Below are positions 1 through 9,896 of a DNA stretch of 64,000 bases, one piece after another. The stretch is taken from assembly GCA_963693085.1 (NCBI GenBank), contig OY856410.1, positions 884,062,835 through 884,126,834 on the forward strand, written 5' to 3'. Position 1 is the first letter of the stretch. Each line of letters opens with the position of its first letter. This stretch comes from Alisma plantago-aquatica. Taxonomy: Eukaryota > Streptophyta > Magnoliopsida > Alismatales > Alismataceae. The notes under the pieces are model-generated. The model saw nothing but the letters and a program-made list of their open reading frames with translations, was not told the origin of the DNA and did no database searches. Position numbers and translations under genes: made by a program.

Positions 1-2
1 CT

Positions 3-1583
3 GAGCTAGGGGCCAAGCTCTACAGGCCAAGCAGGTTCTGCCACCAGTCGTCCTTCATGCAGTTGGGCATCTTTGAGAGAATGGAGAACGTGCTTGCCGC
101 AGCAGGTCTGAGGCAAATCTGCCTCAGCCTATCCGCCTCCTACACCGAGCTCACGAAGGAGTTCATGGCGTCCCTTCACCGAGTAAAGAATACACCTGCT
201 GAAGCCAGAAAGTATGGCGGAGTAGACAGACTCCAGGGGCGGCTTTACAATGCAGAACACGTCATTTCAGAGAAGCTGCTCAACCGGATTTTCTCCTCCA
301 GCGAAGAGGAGAGAGGGAGACTAGATAACGGTGCAAGGATCACCGAAGGAGATGGGTTCAACCCCGTAGATATCTAGGAAAAGCTAACCGGGGAGTCATC
401 TTTCAAACCCGGGAGCAAGGTGGCGGCAGTGCACTCATGCTTCTGGAGGATAATGCACAAGCTGGTGGCGTGCCTCCTCTTCAGCAAGAACGAGTCCAGC
501 AACATTTACTCTGAGGAACTCCACATCATGTGGCACATGATGGAGGGTCGGACTATCAACCTGGGGCGCTTCTTGCTGAACAGGCTGCACCCAATAAAGG
601 ACGCCACCAAGGAATATTGCATGGGTGGCATCGTGAACCAAATCGCGGTGGGGTTGGGATACCCGCGCGAGCCGCGCAGCCTCTCAAGAACAAGAGGGGA
701 CGAGTTGATTGACCTCAAGTACCTCATGAGGTCAGGTATAATAAAGAAGGAGGGGCGGAGTTACTTCTACAAGTTCGCAAGGACGAAGATCCTTCTCCCG
801 CTTCCTCGTTGCGCCGCCTACGACATAGAAAAGCTAGTCTTCACCACAGCCGAGATCGAGGCTGTGGCAGCAGGCGCAAGCTGCGCTCCACCCCCAAGAA
901 GCCAAGAACGGGGAATCACCCGAGGGCCAATCCCGCTGGGTACTCGGCAAGACGTATCTTCAACAGCTCCTGCCGAGCGGCTCACTGCCTCAGAGCCACC
1001 AACGACAGCCACAACAACAAGGCCAGTGGTGGCAAGAGAAGAACAGGCGATTGTGGAGGTCGCCGAGACAAGAACTGGAACTGCAGCGAGAGAGACGGCT
1101 GCAGTCCCCGTAGTTTCTACTGCGCCCTTAGGGGCAATTGATGAAGTACAACCGGATGTCAGCGATGAGCTATTCGCCGACATCCTACAAATGGAGCTCG
1201 AAGGAGCACAGGTGATGCCGACACAACCACCAAAGTCACCTGTAGCAGTTGTTGAGGAGATCGTCGACAACGTCGATATGGGGCAGCATCCGTCCCCCAC
1301 AACACGGTCTCCTCCGATACAACAAGAGGGCGGGGCAGCACCGACACCTCGCCCAGAAGCATCAGCCGCACAGACGATAGAAGTAGGTTCTGCCTCGTCA
1401 GGCAGACCATCGCGCGAGAGGAGCATTTCGAGGTCGAAGGGGAGACAAGCGGAAAATCCTCCTTCGCTCGGAATGATGCTGGGACAAGAACTCGATTTCT
1501 TGCGGGAGGTAACTAGAAAACCATTCTACTACATTTCTTTCCCTAACCCGCAAGTTGTCGTTTTTCGAACAAAGGCTGGATAG
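3..1583 (+). pseudogene. Putative plant transposon protein-domain ORF, left-truncated, one in-frame stop
   Basis: One reading frame runs open from the left edge to 1583, broken only by TAG at 375-377, so the apparent ORFs at 57-377 and 420-1583 are one gene. The first half resembles the plant-only putative plant transposon protein domain (Pfam Transposase_32 type). A segment around FMASLHRV is followed by VISEKLLNRIF, then by a helical block with HKLVACLLFSKNE, EELHIMWHMMEGR and GGIVNQIAVGLGY. ORF2 of elements A and B has the same spacing of blocks, so I infer homology. The second half (about 850-1500) is rich in Pro, Ala, Thr and Glu and looks disordered. The function of the domain is unknown. 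The stop is probably CAG to TAG. The true start lies outside the window. The frame leads into the next ORF through a possible 46-base intron. Confidence 0.6.
1509..1554 (+). other. Candidate 46-base intron (or frameshift) joining two ORFs
   Basis: The upstream frame and the downstream frame (open from 1513) differ by one base. Removing 1509-1554, which begins GTAACT, has a branch-like CTAAC at 1543-1547 and ends AAG, joins a complete codon (GAG, 1506-1508) to the codon at 1555. The junction reads DFLRE/LSFFEQRL, a continuous heptad-like helix. Forty-six bases is shorter than usual plant introns, so a simple indel is the main alternative. Confidence 0.35.
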
Positions 1584-3771
1584 CCAGGAACGAGAGCTGC
1601 TGGCTTTGGCCAGCCTACCTGGCCGGCTAGAGGCAGTGAATTCCACGCTACAACAAGTTCTGCAGTGCCTTAGCGAGATCGAGGGGAGGCTGAACAGGGA
1701 GGACGACCATCCACGCCCAAGGCAGCCGAGAAGATCACCGTCACCTCCTGGTCCGAGCTCTCACTCCTCGTCGTCAAGAGCATCGTCAGGATCGTCATCA
1801 TCCACCTCCTCCTCCGGCAGATCTTCATCAGCAACCGGAGGAAATTCATCACAAGGGCAAGGCTATGAAGCTCCAGCCAGACAAGGAAGCCCTTTTGACC
1901 TGAATGAGGCCGCTCCCTCAGCCCCCTTTGACGAAGCTGAGGATAACGACGAAGATATCAGCGTCGGGGAGGGCTCTTCTGATGAATCCGAGGGAGAAGG
2001 GGGGGACATCTGCACTGCAAACGAAAGACACCTCCCCATAGGAAGGAGTTCAAAGGCTGACCTCACCGATTTCTCCGCACCGACAGAGATACCTTCCTTC
2101 GAAATGACTGACTTTGACAGAAGGGTCATAGGGTATCTAACGATCAGAGACCAGAAACTACTCAACATGGTCCTGAGATCGCAAGCCGACGAGGAAGAGG
2201 TACTCTGGAGCGACGGTTATTTTTCGGTGCAGCGGGGAACTCTGAGAAACATCTTCCGTGCCAAGGCCGTCGTAGGGAAGAGGTTGTTCAGAGTACTACA
2301 AGGGGCCATTATAGAAAGTGCGGACAAGAAGAAAGGCCAACATACAGTTTACGCTGCCACCCCGGCCCTAGCAAGAAGACTAATGATGGGGTTGTACAAT
2401 TCTACACAGGTAGAAAGTATGTTGGATTACATTGAAGTGCACAATATGAAACTGGTGCTGGCCCCTTACAAACACAGAAACAACTGGTTCCTGTGCATTG
2501 ACGACCTCCGAAATCATGATGTCCAACTGCACTGCTGCTGCAGCAAAGAGGTCCCGCACACAGGAAGTACGTTCCTACACCCAAAGGACGTAAGGCTAAG
2601 ACTGTTGCCGCTACGTCTCCACCGGGTCATCAAGTATGGAGTCCAACGCCACAGCGGCGTCTGGAATTTCTACTCACTAAGGGACTTCCCAGTCCAAGAA
2701 GAGGAGGGAAGTGGAAATAGCGCATTCATAGTCCTCAGAGCCATGGAGATGATAAATATCTTCGGATACTTCAAGCAACTCCAGAGTAATAACTTCTACA
2801 GTCTCAGAAGCAAATATGCATTGCTACTGATAAAGGACAAGTGCTACTTTCAAGACGCGGGGATACCAGAAGAGCTGCTGGATAGTGAACAAGAAGAGGA
2901 GTCATCTCAACATAGCAACCCTCTTGAAAAAGAAGCAGAAGCAGAGACGCACGTCTGTGGGGCAGGCAAACAGATAAACATCTTGCGACAAGTTTTCGGA
3001 CACGACGAACAAGCCTCGCCTTAGAACCAGGAGGAGTCGATCCACAACTTCGACCGTTTCTCATGCGCTACCCTCACGCAGGAACAGGTCAACGAAATCC
3101 ACATGAAGTTGGCTGACTCCACCCCGGCAGACGTAGCCTACTCGGCAGGAGATGCCATAGTCCCGATTGACGACTTAAGGGACATGGTAAAAGAGGGAGG
3201 ATGTCTGGCGTTATCTGTGGCAGTCGCCTACATCCAGATACTATGAAACAAGTCTGAACACACATGCATAGCAGATCCAATGTTGTTCAACGACATTTGC
3301 CTAGCCGATGAGCAAGGGGCGAAGGAAGCTTTCCTAGCAGAGTTGGAATGTAGAGTCCCGGATACCATTCTCCTTCCCATCCTGCACAACAACCACTGGA
3401 CGCTCTTAGCGGTGTACACCCAACAACGAGTAGGGATTTTCTACAACAGCTCGGACAGCAACAAAGACCATCCAGTGCCTTGTACATCGACAACGCTGAC
3501 ATCTCTCGAACGATTAGTACGAAAGTACTATATCGATATAGCAGAGCTGATACAACCATTCCTGGGAATGCAAGCAAGAAGCTGGCATGAACTCCAGTTC
3601 TGCCACCGCAGCCCGCAGCAAATTCAACTATCCAACGACTGTGACATCTTCGTCCTGGAATGGATGGCAAACGAGGCAACGCCTGATCAGCTCCTCCACA
3701 TCGACTATCACAGCAAAAGAGGAGAATATGTGTGGGAGCTCTTATCTAGCCCATGCGCGCTGATCATCTAA
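1555..3771 (+). pseudogene. Coiled-coil/acidic protein with C-terminal Ulp1 (C48)-like peptidase, two in-frame stops
   Basis: One frame from 1555 to 3771, broken by TAG at 3022-3024 and TGA at 3244-3246. Order: an N-terminal helix (LDSQERELLALASL), a Ser-rich and then acidic stretch (about 1720-2030), an unrecognised globular region (2080-2900), and a Ulp1/SENP-type cysteine peptidase (about 3090-3771). Peptidase signs are the WL-DE-like entry block near 3150-3243 ending AYIQIL, the catalytic His of NNHWTLLAV (3394-3396) and the Cys of SNDCDIFVLEW (3640-3642) with Gln residues just before it. The usual Asp position in the strand after the His reads YNSS, so it may be Asn. The usual Gly after the Cys is Asp. 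Ulp1-type enzymes cleave SUMO from proteins. Plant MULE and CACTA transposons often carry such ORFs; here it sits in an LTR element. The start at 1555 (TTG) is only the frame entry. Confidence 0.65.
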
Positions 3772-3833
3772 CCCTCACTGATTAACATTTCCTTACCTCA
3801 TCTACTTCACAACTCTGGGACAGAGTGTGGAGT

Positions 3834-3846
3834 AAGTTTGGGGGGG
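3834..3846 (+). other. Second polypurine-like tract
   Basis: AAGTTTGGGGGGG closely matches the tract at the LTR edge (AAGTTTGGGGGAGT) but lies about 1 kb upstream, shortly after the coding region. It is followed by the short palindrome GGTACCATGTACC. It could be an auxiliary plus-strand priming site. Confidence 0.4.
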
Positions 3847-4354
3847 TACCATGTACCAGTGAGGGAGGTACAAAACTGTTCTCCTTTGATCCCCCTCATC
3901 CTATCCAATTCAATTAGTGTACATATAACCTTTTTAGTGTACATATAACTTCTTACACAACCCTTTTCCTTCTTGCTAAAAGTCTTGAAAACTTCGAAAA
4001 TTTTTGCTTATGATTCCCTATACTTATATATGTATAAAGTTGCTATAATAATAATAAAAACCTGTTGTGACTTCTTGCAAAGTTTACTTTCTGTATATTT
4101 AACGAGTTACAAGTTCTGTCATATCTTTCTGATAATGATGTCTCAAACAAACAAAAGATTGTGCCTTGCCATCCAAAAATTTTCGAAAAATAATAATCTC
4201 GCAAACAGCTAAGAGACGAGTATGGAGAAGGAAAAAGCTGCCCAAACAGCAGATATCTCTTTTGTTTTCCCTTACCCAGCAAAAATCCCAAAAAGAGAAA
4301 GAAGCCTTATGAGCGTGAATAAAAGTATGAGAGTTGTGCCCAATAAAAGAAAAG

Positions 4355-4366
<12 letters not shown>

Positions 4367-4410
<44 letters not shown>
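4367..4410. repeat. AT/AC microsatellite
   Basis: Uninterrupted AT dinucleotides followed by AC dinucleotides. Confidence 0.95.
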
Positions 4411-4860
4411 TTGTTTTCCAAAAGTACCCATCTTTAGGAATGGTAGATCCGGGGCAGTGGTACGTAGGATGTGAAATCACTGCTCTAAAGCCAACTGGCT
4501 TGGACTGCAGGGACCACTTGCCCGTTAACGGACCCTTACCTGGATGGACTGATGGGAAACAAGAAGAAAAATCCAAAAAGCCTTAGCCTACCCTATACAC
4601 AACTTTCTGCCCCTAAAATAAAGCTGTTTGGTGTGGAAGCTAACTTCGGAATCATACACCAAAGTCTCGCTGAAGCTGTGGAGAAGAAAAATTTTACTTA
4701 AATAATAAGGCAAGTAGGGCAAGGTCTTTTTTTCGCATTAAGACAACATTACCTCCAAGACATCGCAAATCTTGTGCTACCCTTTAGCCTTAAAGTTTTG
4801 CTGTGCAAGAAGAAGCAACACAAAGTTTAGTTTAAATATTTATTGAGGACAATCAAAAAG

Positions 4861-4876
4861 CTAAGTTTGGGGGAGT
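4861..4876 (+). other. Polypurine tract of the Ulp1-bearing element
   Basis: CTAAGTTTGGGGGAGT lies directly before the LTR start TGATAACACC, the expected place for plus-strand priming. This fixes element orientation and LTR start. Confidence 0.75.
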
Positions 4877-5393
4877 TGATAACACCAAATTTTGTGACGT
4901 TTTTGCCCTTTATTCTGTTATCAAAACTACCCTTTTCTGCTATTTTCCTCTATTTTATTAGCATTTTCGCAATAATTGGCCAAGCAACGCTCTTATTCCA
5001 ATTTTTCCTATCTTCTAGAGAGTTTTCCTCGCTTTTGTGCAATAAGGCCAATTTCGGCCCACAATAAGTCTAAGCCCGTCTCGACCTTCCTGACGCCCGA
5101 TACAACGCAGCCCGACAGGGGCTGGGCGACACGAGAATGATCGGCGGAGAAGGGTGTTGCGCAAGAAGGATGTGTCGGCCGACATACCGTCTACCCGACA
5201 GGGAGCCAAAGCCGCATCGACGACCAAACTCGTCGGGCGACACAGCCACCCACCGGCAGGCGTGCCACCAGCCACGTGACCGATAGCCAGCGCCTCGCAC
5301 CGAGACATACCTGTATCGGCCGTCCACATCCATCGACCGGCGTATAAGGGAGCTACGTGGCGTTTCCAGCACCATAACTCCTTCAACCACCGC

Positions 5394-5403
5394 CTATAAA
5401 TAG
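5394..5403 (+). promoter_or_regulatory. TATA box in LTR
   Basis: CTATAAATAG about 520 bp inside the LTR, downstream of the CG-rich block. This is the best core-promoter candidate for the element. Confidence 0.55.
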
Positions 5404-5730
5404 CAGCTACAGGAAGCCGAAAAGACAAGTCGGATAGGTCGGACAAGTCGAGAGAGTCGGAAGAGAATTCGGACAAGACAGTTCGGAAGTTTGGGAGCCA
5501 CCTTCGAAGGAAGCAGTGAGAGCAAGAGTATCGCGCCCCAGTGCTTCTGCCGGGCGACACTAGGTGAGCTTTCCATCATCCCGAGAGGGAAGGGATGGTT
5601 CACTTAGTGTTGTCCCGGGCGACACTGCGGGCCGATATCGGCTAGCGAAGATAAGCGACACGAGTGCGTGACAGTAGACTCGTAGCTCTTTGCCCGACAC
5701 GATATCAAACCCGATACACTCTGCCCGTCA

Positions 5731-5875
5731 TACGTGCCGCCCGAGAGGGTGCGCCACCCGACATGAGCGTATCGGCCAGGGTCCTTGAGCGATACAGTCA
5801 GTCGTCAGTCGGCGCTTCCCGAGAGGGGGTGCCGCCCGACACTTCCGTATCGGGCTCGGCTCCTGACCGGTATCG
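5731..5875 (+). repeat. Diverged tandem repeat in LTR, unit about 75-80 bp
   Basis: Two similar units each contain CCGAGAGGG, a CGCC-CCCGACA block and a GTATCGG segment. The first begins near 5731, the second near 5810. Confidence 0.5.
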
Positions 5876-6735
5876 GGCAGGAGAGCTACAGTAGTCTGTC
5901 GTTCTTCTACATCAAGAAGGCGACATCTATCTTTAATTCTGTTATTTAAATTCTTAGCTTATGCATTGTATTAAGACCCTTATTGCTTATGGAAATAGAA
6001 ATGCTTAATTGCTATTTGTTTAATGCTTGGTGCCTTATGATTGGATAACTGCTGTGTTGGTTATCTGAACTCTAGCTTGCATGTTTTGGATCGCGTTTCG
6101 CTTAGCTACCAAATCGTCTTTCCCGTCGCAACTACTTCGAGAGTTGGGTTGTGGCTCTAGTGTTTGATCCGGTTCTGGAGTACGAGAGTGCCCGGAACGG
6201 AGATGTTTTAGTATCATTCCACTCTAACTTGAGCCCAGCAACCTCGAGAGGGGTGTTGAAGCTTGGTTAGAGGCACCCGCTCTGAGAGGAGGGGTGCAGG
6301 GTGTTACTGCTACCGCTTGTCTTACTGAAGTCTTATCCCTTGCATTACGCCTTAAACTGCAGTTTATCTTTCTATTTTCTGTTGCATGAAAATTCCTAAA
6401 AACTGCTAAATGACAAAATCTTAATCTTTCTTGTAACTCCAGTTGGAGATAGTTTTCTTTGATTTAATCGTGACAGCTTGTTGTTCCCCTTCCGGGAACT
6501 TTAATATATATTTATACCCACCGGAGTGTAGAGTGTCGATTCAGAGTTGTCAACACGACCCACCTTGTCCCTGTGTTCGACCTCGTATGACTACTTCGAC
6601 CCCGTAAACAAAGTTGCGGGGGCCTAGAAGGATTCAGGTTATAAATGTGAAGGCTGGACTACCTCAAATGCGCCTCCAATTTTAGGACGTGCGATTTAGG
6701 CCGATCAGGTACCGATAACTACGCTTATCATTTAT

Positions 6736-7990
6736 TCTAAAAGGTATATATATATGCTAGTATGTATGAGCACTAATAGAATAATCTCTCTCCCACTACA
6801 TCTAGTGAAGATGTTTTTGTCATATTTCTCAACAAGTAAGATATGCATGTCTCTATTGGTTCAATAACCAAAAGACTATAGATAACCATAATTTGGATTC
6901 TAGAAATGCATTTTTCATGTATGTGCTCTAGATGGCAATGCTATAGGTATTCAATGTTTGAGTTATTAGGTCATTTAGTATATGTGTCATACACATTGGT
7001 CTCTACAACTATCAAGTATAGTGTGTGAGACATAGGGTGTTGCAACAAAAGTTCATATCTTTTAAAATGAAACATAATGTTCTTGTCACCCAAGACGTAT
7101 GATGTTTTCATCAATAGTAGGTACATGATAGAAATTCATTAGTTCTATTATGTGCCCATGAATGATGACTTTGAATTTTAATGGCAACAACCCTTGCTCT
7201 GTACAGTTTTAGCTTACTTCTACTCAGGTCCTAAAGTAGAGATCTCTATCACCATCTTCTTCCTAAGATCCTCTATAAAGAGGATAGTTCCTTTCCATTG
7301 TCCATACATGTGACAATGGTGGCACTTTCTTCCTTAATTATTCAAGTGAAAAGGACAAATTATTTTTGCACTTACCCTTCTCCATATATTAAGTGCAAAA
7401 GACTTGGACTTCAACTTAGCCTCAAAATGCTTCTTGGCCTAGCCTTTTCCTTTGGACTCACTTTCACTAATCATCATCACAAATTTGTCCTTCTTCTATG
7501 CTTTGACATCAATCAACATTCCAAGCATTTGATCAATTAACTATATGATTCATGCAACGATTTGTAGAATCAAATCTATGGTTAACTATTGACCTAAGAG
7601 AAATGTCAGTCACTCCACATGGCCAATCATATTGAGCACATGGGTTCTACTAGACCTCCCTTATCAATTTGCACTCAAACAACACTTTGGAGACATTATA
7701 TCTTACTTGCTTTACATGATTCTTAAGATGTGTTACCATCTCCAGAATGTCCATGTTATCATGTTGCTCATGCAACTCATAGTTCATACGACCTAGAGTA
7801 ATGTACTCAATGTCTATGGCATGATTGGCACGCTTCAAGTAAGCACCAATTTCAGCCTTAGGAGTATTTGGAGCGTGTTATTCTGGCTCTGGTCTTTCAT
7901 GGGCATAGAGCTTTTGCTCATGATTGAGACCACTTCTCAAAATCCTTAACCAGATATGAAAATCAATCCTGTTTATTTTTTTTCCTTCTT
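6736..7990 (-). pseudogene. Decayed Copia gag / pre-integrase relic
   Basis: Read on the minus strand in several frames with many stops. Recognisable pieces from right to left: an Gag segment with DNMDILEMVTHLKNHVKQVR and VLFECKLIRE (about 7650-7790), a Lys-rich stretch with a degenerate zinc knuckle (KCHHCHMYGQWK, about 7300), a strand like NFYHVPTIDENIIRL (about 7100), and LLRNMTKTSS followed by GERLFY (about 6790-6850), which resembles the GAG_pre-integrase segment of plant Copia polyproteins. Integrase and reverse transcriptase would lie to the left but are cut off by the inserted Ulp1-bearing element. The assignment is by eye. Confidence 0.55.
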
Positions 7991-9236
7991 AAGGACTAAC
8001 AACAATAATAACGCCTTCGTTTACAAAAGAAATTTTGCAATTTTCCAACATTTTTTATTTGTTTGATTTGATAAGTTCATAATATTAATTAGGCCTTTAA
8101 TTAATTACTTCTCCCAGTGTTTTGTTCAAATTGATAACCCTCATGTGTCAATTCAGAAGATTGTAGCGTAAAATCTTTTACTAAGCCATGATCCAAAATA
8201 ATTCAACTATTACCCGACCAATGCCAGCGTCCATAGTCAATTGTTAAGGTAGGAAACTTTTGCTAATTGCATCATATGCAATTCTTAGATAGATGATATG
8301 TGTAACTCCTTTCTGAAGTCATTTACATGACTTTGGTGCTTAATCTCATTAAGGCCACACAGTTAAGCCTGACCCAAAAGCCAACATGATAATAATGCAC
8401 CCTACTTGGTAGACCTACATTATTACCATCACAATTCCACGAGATAGACAACACACAGTGTAACCTACGCTTGGTCGATCAAGATTTTCATATGTGCTAC
8501 TTATGGAAAGCATATAAGACTTATTGTTGTATTGAAATATTTTATATATAAATACATATACATATCCAATCACCACACACCTATAAAATGAGTCATATAC
8601 ATGCTATAACAAAAAATGAGAGCTTGTAATAACTAAACATAGAAGTGACAATTATGGCCATTTTATAGTAATTCCTTAGAGACACAAGGAATTACTACCA
8701 CCTATGATCCACATCATATGTAGCCTTTTGTTGATGAAGATCTATTCCCAAACCAATTTAGGTTGACCGGTTCAACTCTTAAACCGGACGGCTTGCCTCT
8801 TGGTCACTTAGTTGATTCCTAAAGTGGTCAACTGGTTCTTAGGTCTAAGCAGTGTTTGGAAACCTCCATCTGATTGGTTGGGCCAACAATCAATCAGTTC
8901 TTTCTTATCATCTAGACTCCTCAGTCCTTCAGTAGATTAGGTCATATCATGAGCCAGTCATTTTGTCTTTTTGTAGATCGTCATCTCACATCGAAACATA
9001 AATTAAAACGGTCCTATTTCATATTACACTGTATAAGGGAAAATCTTGAGTTACCTTCAAGGGGAAATAGGAAGAATAACATTAAATTATATTTAGAATT
9101 AAGAGAGAGGCTCAGTATGCAGGCCAAGTAACAATACGAATAAATCACAACCATGCACACACAGATCTGTGGTTATTTGCCATAAGCATGCTAAACATCC
9201 ACCATCCAAACCAATTTTATGGAGACACATGTAAAT

Positions 9237-9240
<4 letters not shown>

Positions 9241-9295
<55 letters not shown>
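9241..9295. repeat. TA then GA microsatellite
   Basis: TA dinucleotides to 9270, then GA dinucleotides to 9295. The mirror image (CT then TA) lies at 9688-9750. Confidence 0.95.
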
Positions 9296-9696
9296 TCAGG
9301 CTAGTATACATTCGAGTGTACCAGACGCACCATACACCTCAGTCATTTTCAAAGATGCAATAACTTTTTGAAAAATCTAAACCATTGATCTTCTTAAATA
9401 TCTTAAGAACATACTATATAATAAATTTCAGCTCATTTGGACACTTATAGGTCGTGCATCTAAAGGAGTAAAAAATCATGCCTTTCAAATTAGTTTTGTG
9501 CGTCAATTTTGTTGTCTTTGGATGAGTGACTTACACTCATCCAAATAAGCTCAAATTTTGTGTGTAGCCTATTATTATTGTAACCATGAAAATTAGTAGA
9601 TTAGATTTTTAAAAAACATGGTCTAGATAGGCAAACACCATTAGGGTGTACAATGTGATCTGTACACTCAAGTGTATTATGGTTTGACTCTCTCTT

Positions 9697-9708
<12 letters not shown>
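9271..9708. mobile_element. MITE-like palindromic element flanked by TA microsatellites
   Basis: The two ends are imperfect inverted repeats of about 45 bp. Left: a GA run, GAGTCAGG, then TACATTCGAGTGTACC. Right, complemented: a GA run, GAGTCAAA, then TACACTTGAGTGTACA. About 350 bp of noncoding DNA lies between. Each end abuts a TA-dinucleotide run (9241-9270 and from 9709), so insertion at TA is plausible but the target duplication cannot be told from the microsatellite. Confidence 0.6.
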
Positions 9709-9729
<21 letters not shown>

Positions 9730-9883
9730 TTGTATATATATATATATTTGTTTGTGGAGTCGTACATGGAATTTAAGTGGAATATACACATTAGTCATTT
9801 CAATATTCACATCATATGCAATAAAAGAATGAAAAATAATACAATCATATCAATTATATCCCAGATACACTATAAATTGATGT

Positions 9884-9896
9884 GGATCTGATATCA
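9884..9896 (-). other. Degenerate primer-binding site of the old Copia element
   Basis: On the minus strand this reads TGATATCAGATCC, close to the initiator-Met-tRNA primer site TGGTATCAGAGCC. Its place between the LTR and the Gag leader supports minus-strand Copia orientation. Confidence 0.5.

Larger units (their letters stand above)
3772..4876 (+). other. 3' untranslated region of the Ulp1-bearing LTR element
   Basis: AT-rich noncoding DNA between the peptidase ORF and the 3' LTR. It holds a purine tract at 3834-3846, an AT/AC microsatellite at 4367-4410 and a more GC-rich stretch near 4437-4560 without a convincing frame. Short ORFs across the microsatellite are repeat translations. Confidence 0.6.
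1..6730 (+). mobile_element. LTR element with Ulp1-like ORF (3' part; left end outside window)
   Basis: Plus-strand LTR retroelement entering from the left edge. Visible order: plant-transposon-protein ORF, coiled-coil/acidic ORF with a C-terminal Ulp1-like peptidase, about 1.1 kb of 3' untranslated DNA, polypurine tract and 3' LTR. No reverse transcriptase or integrase is visible, but the 5' half is missing. The 3' LTR ends in TTATCA, mirror of its TGATAA start. The following 5 bases (TTTAT, 6731-6735) would be the target duplication if the off-window left flank matches. Purine tracts of the type AAGTTTGGGGG and the long 3' untranslated region recall plant gypsy Athila/Tat elements, but the lineage is uncertain. 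It inserted into the old Copia element that resumes at about 6736. Confidence 0.75.
4877..6730 (+). repeat. 3' LTR of the Ulp1-bearing element (1854 bp)
   Basis: Starts TGATAA right after the polypurine tract and ends TTATCA, a 6-base terminal inverted repeat. Inside are a CG-rich U3 (5060-5900), unlike the AT-rich surroundings, full of words such as CCCGACA, CCCGATA and their complements (for example the perfect palindrome GCCGATATCGGC near 5631), and a TATA box at 5394-5403. The partner 5' LTR is outside the window, so the end is inferred from the inverted repeat. Confidence 0.7.
7991..9883 (-). other. Leader region of the decayed Copia element, no gene seen
   Basis: AT-rich DNA between the Gag relic and a degenerate primer-binding site. 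It contains a MITE-like insertion (9271-9708). Around 8757-8940 a patch with GTTGACCGGTTCAAC-type words resembles the short inverted repeats of the Copia LTR at 10710-10864 and may be a fragment of a related LTR. The rest I cannot assign. Confidence 0.4.

Noticed and set aside
57..377. Separate small gene at 57-377
   Set aside because: It is in the same frame as 420-1583 and separated only by one TAG, with the protein domain running across it.
4099..4576. ORFs rich in Ile-Tyr and Thr-His
   Set aside because: Translations of the AT/AC microsatellite.
7298..7540. Plus-strand 80-codon ORF
   Set aside because: Antisense shadow of the decayed Copia Gag relic.
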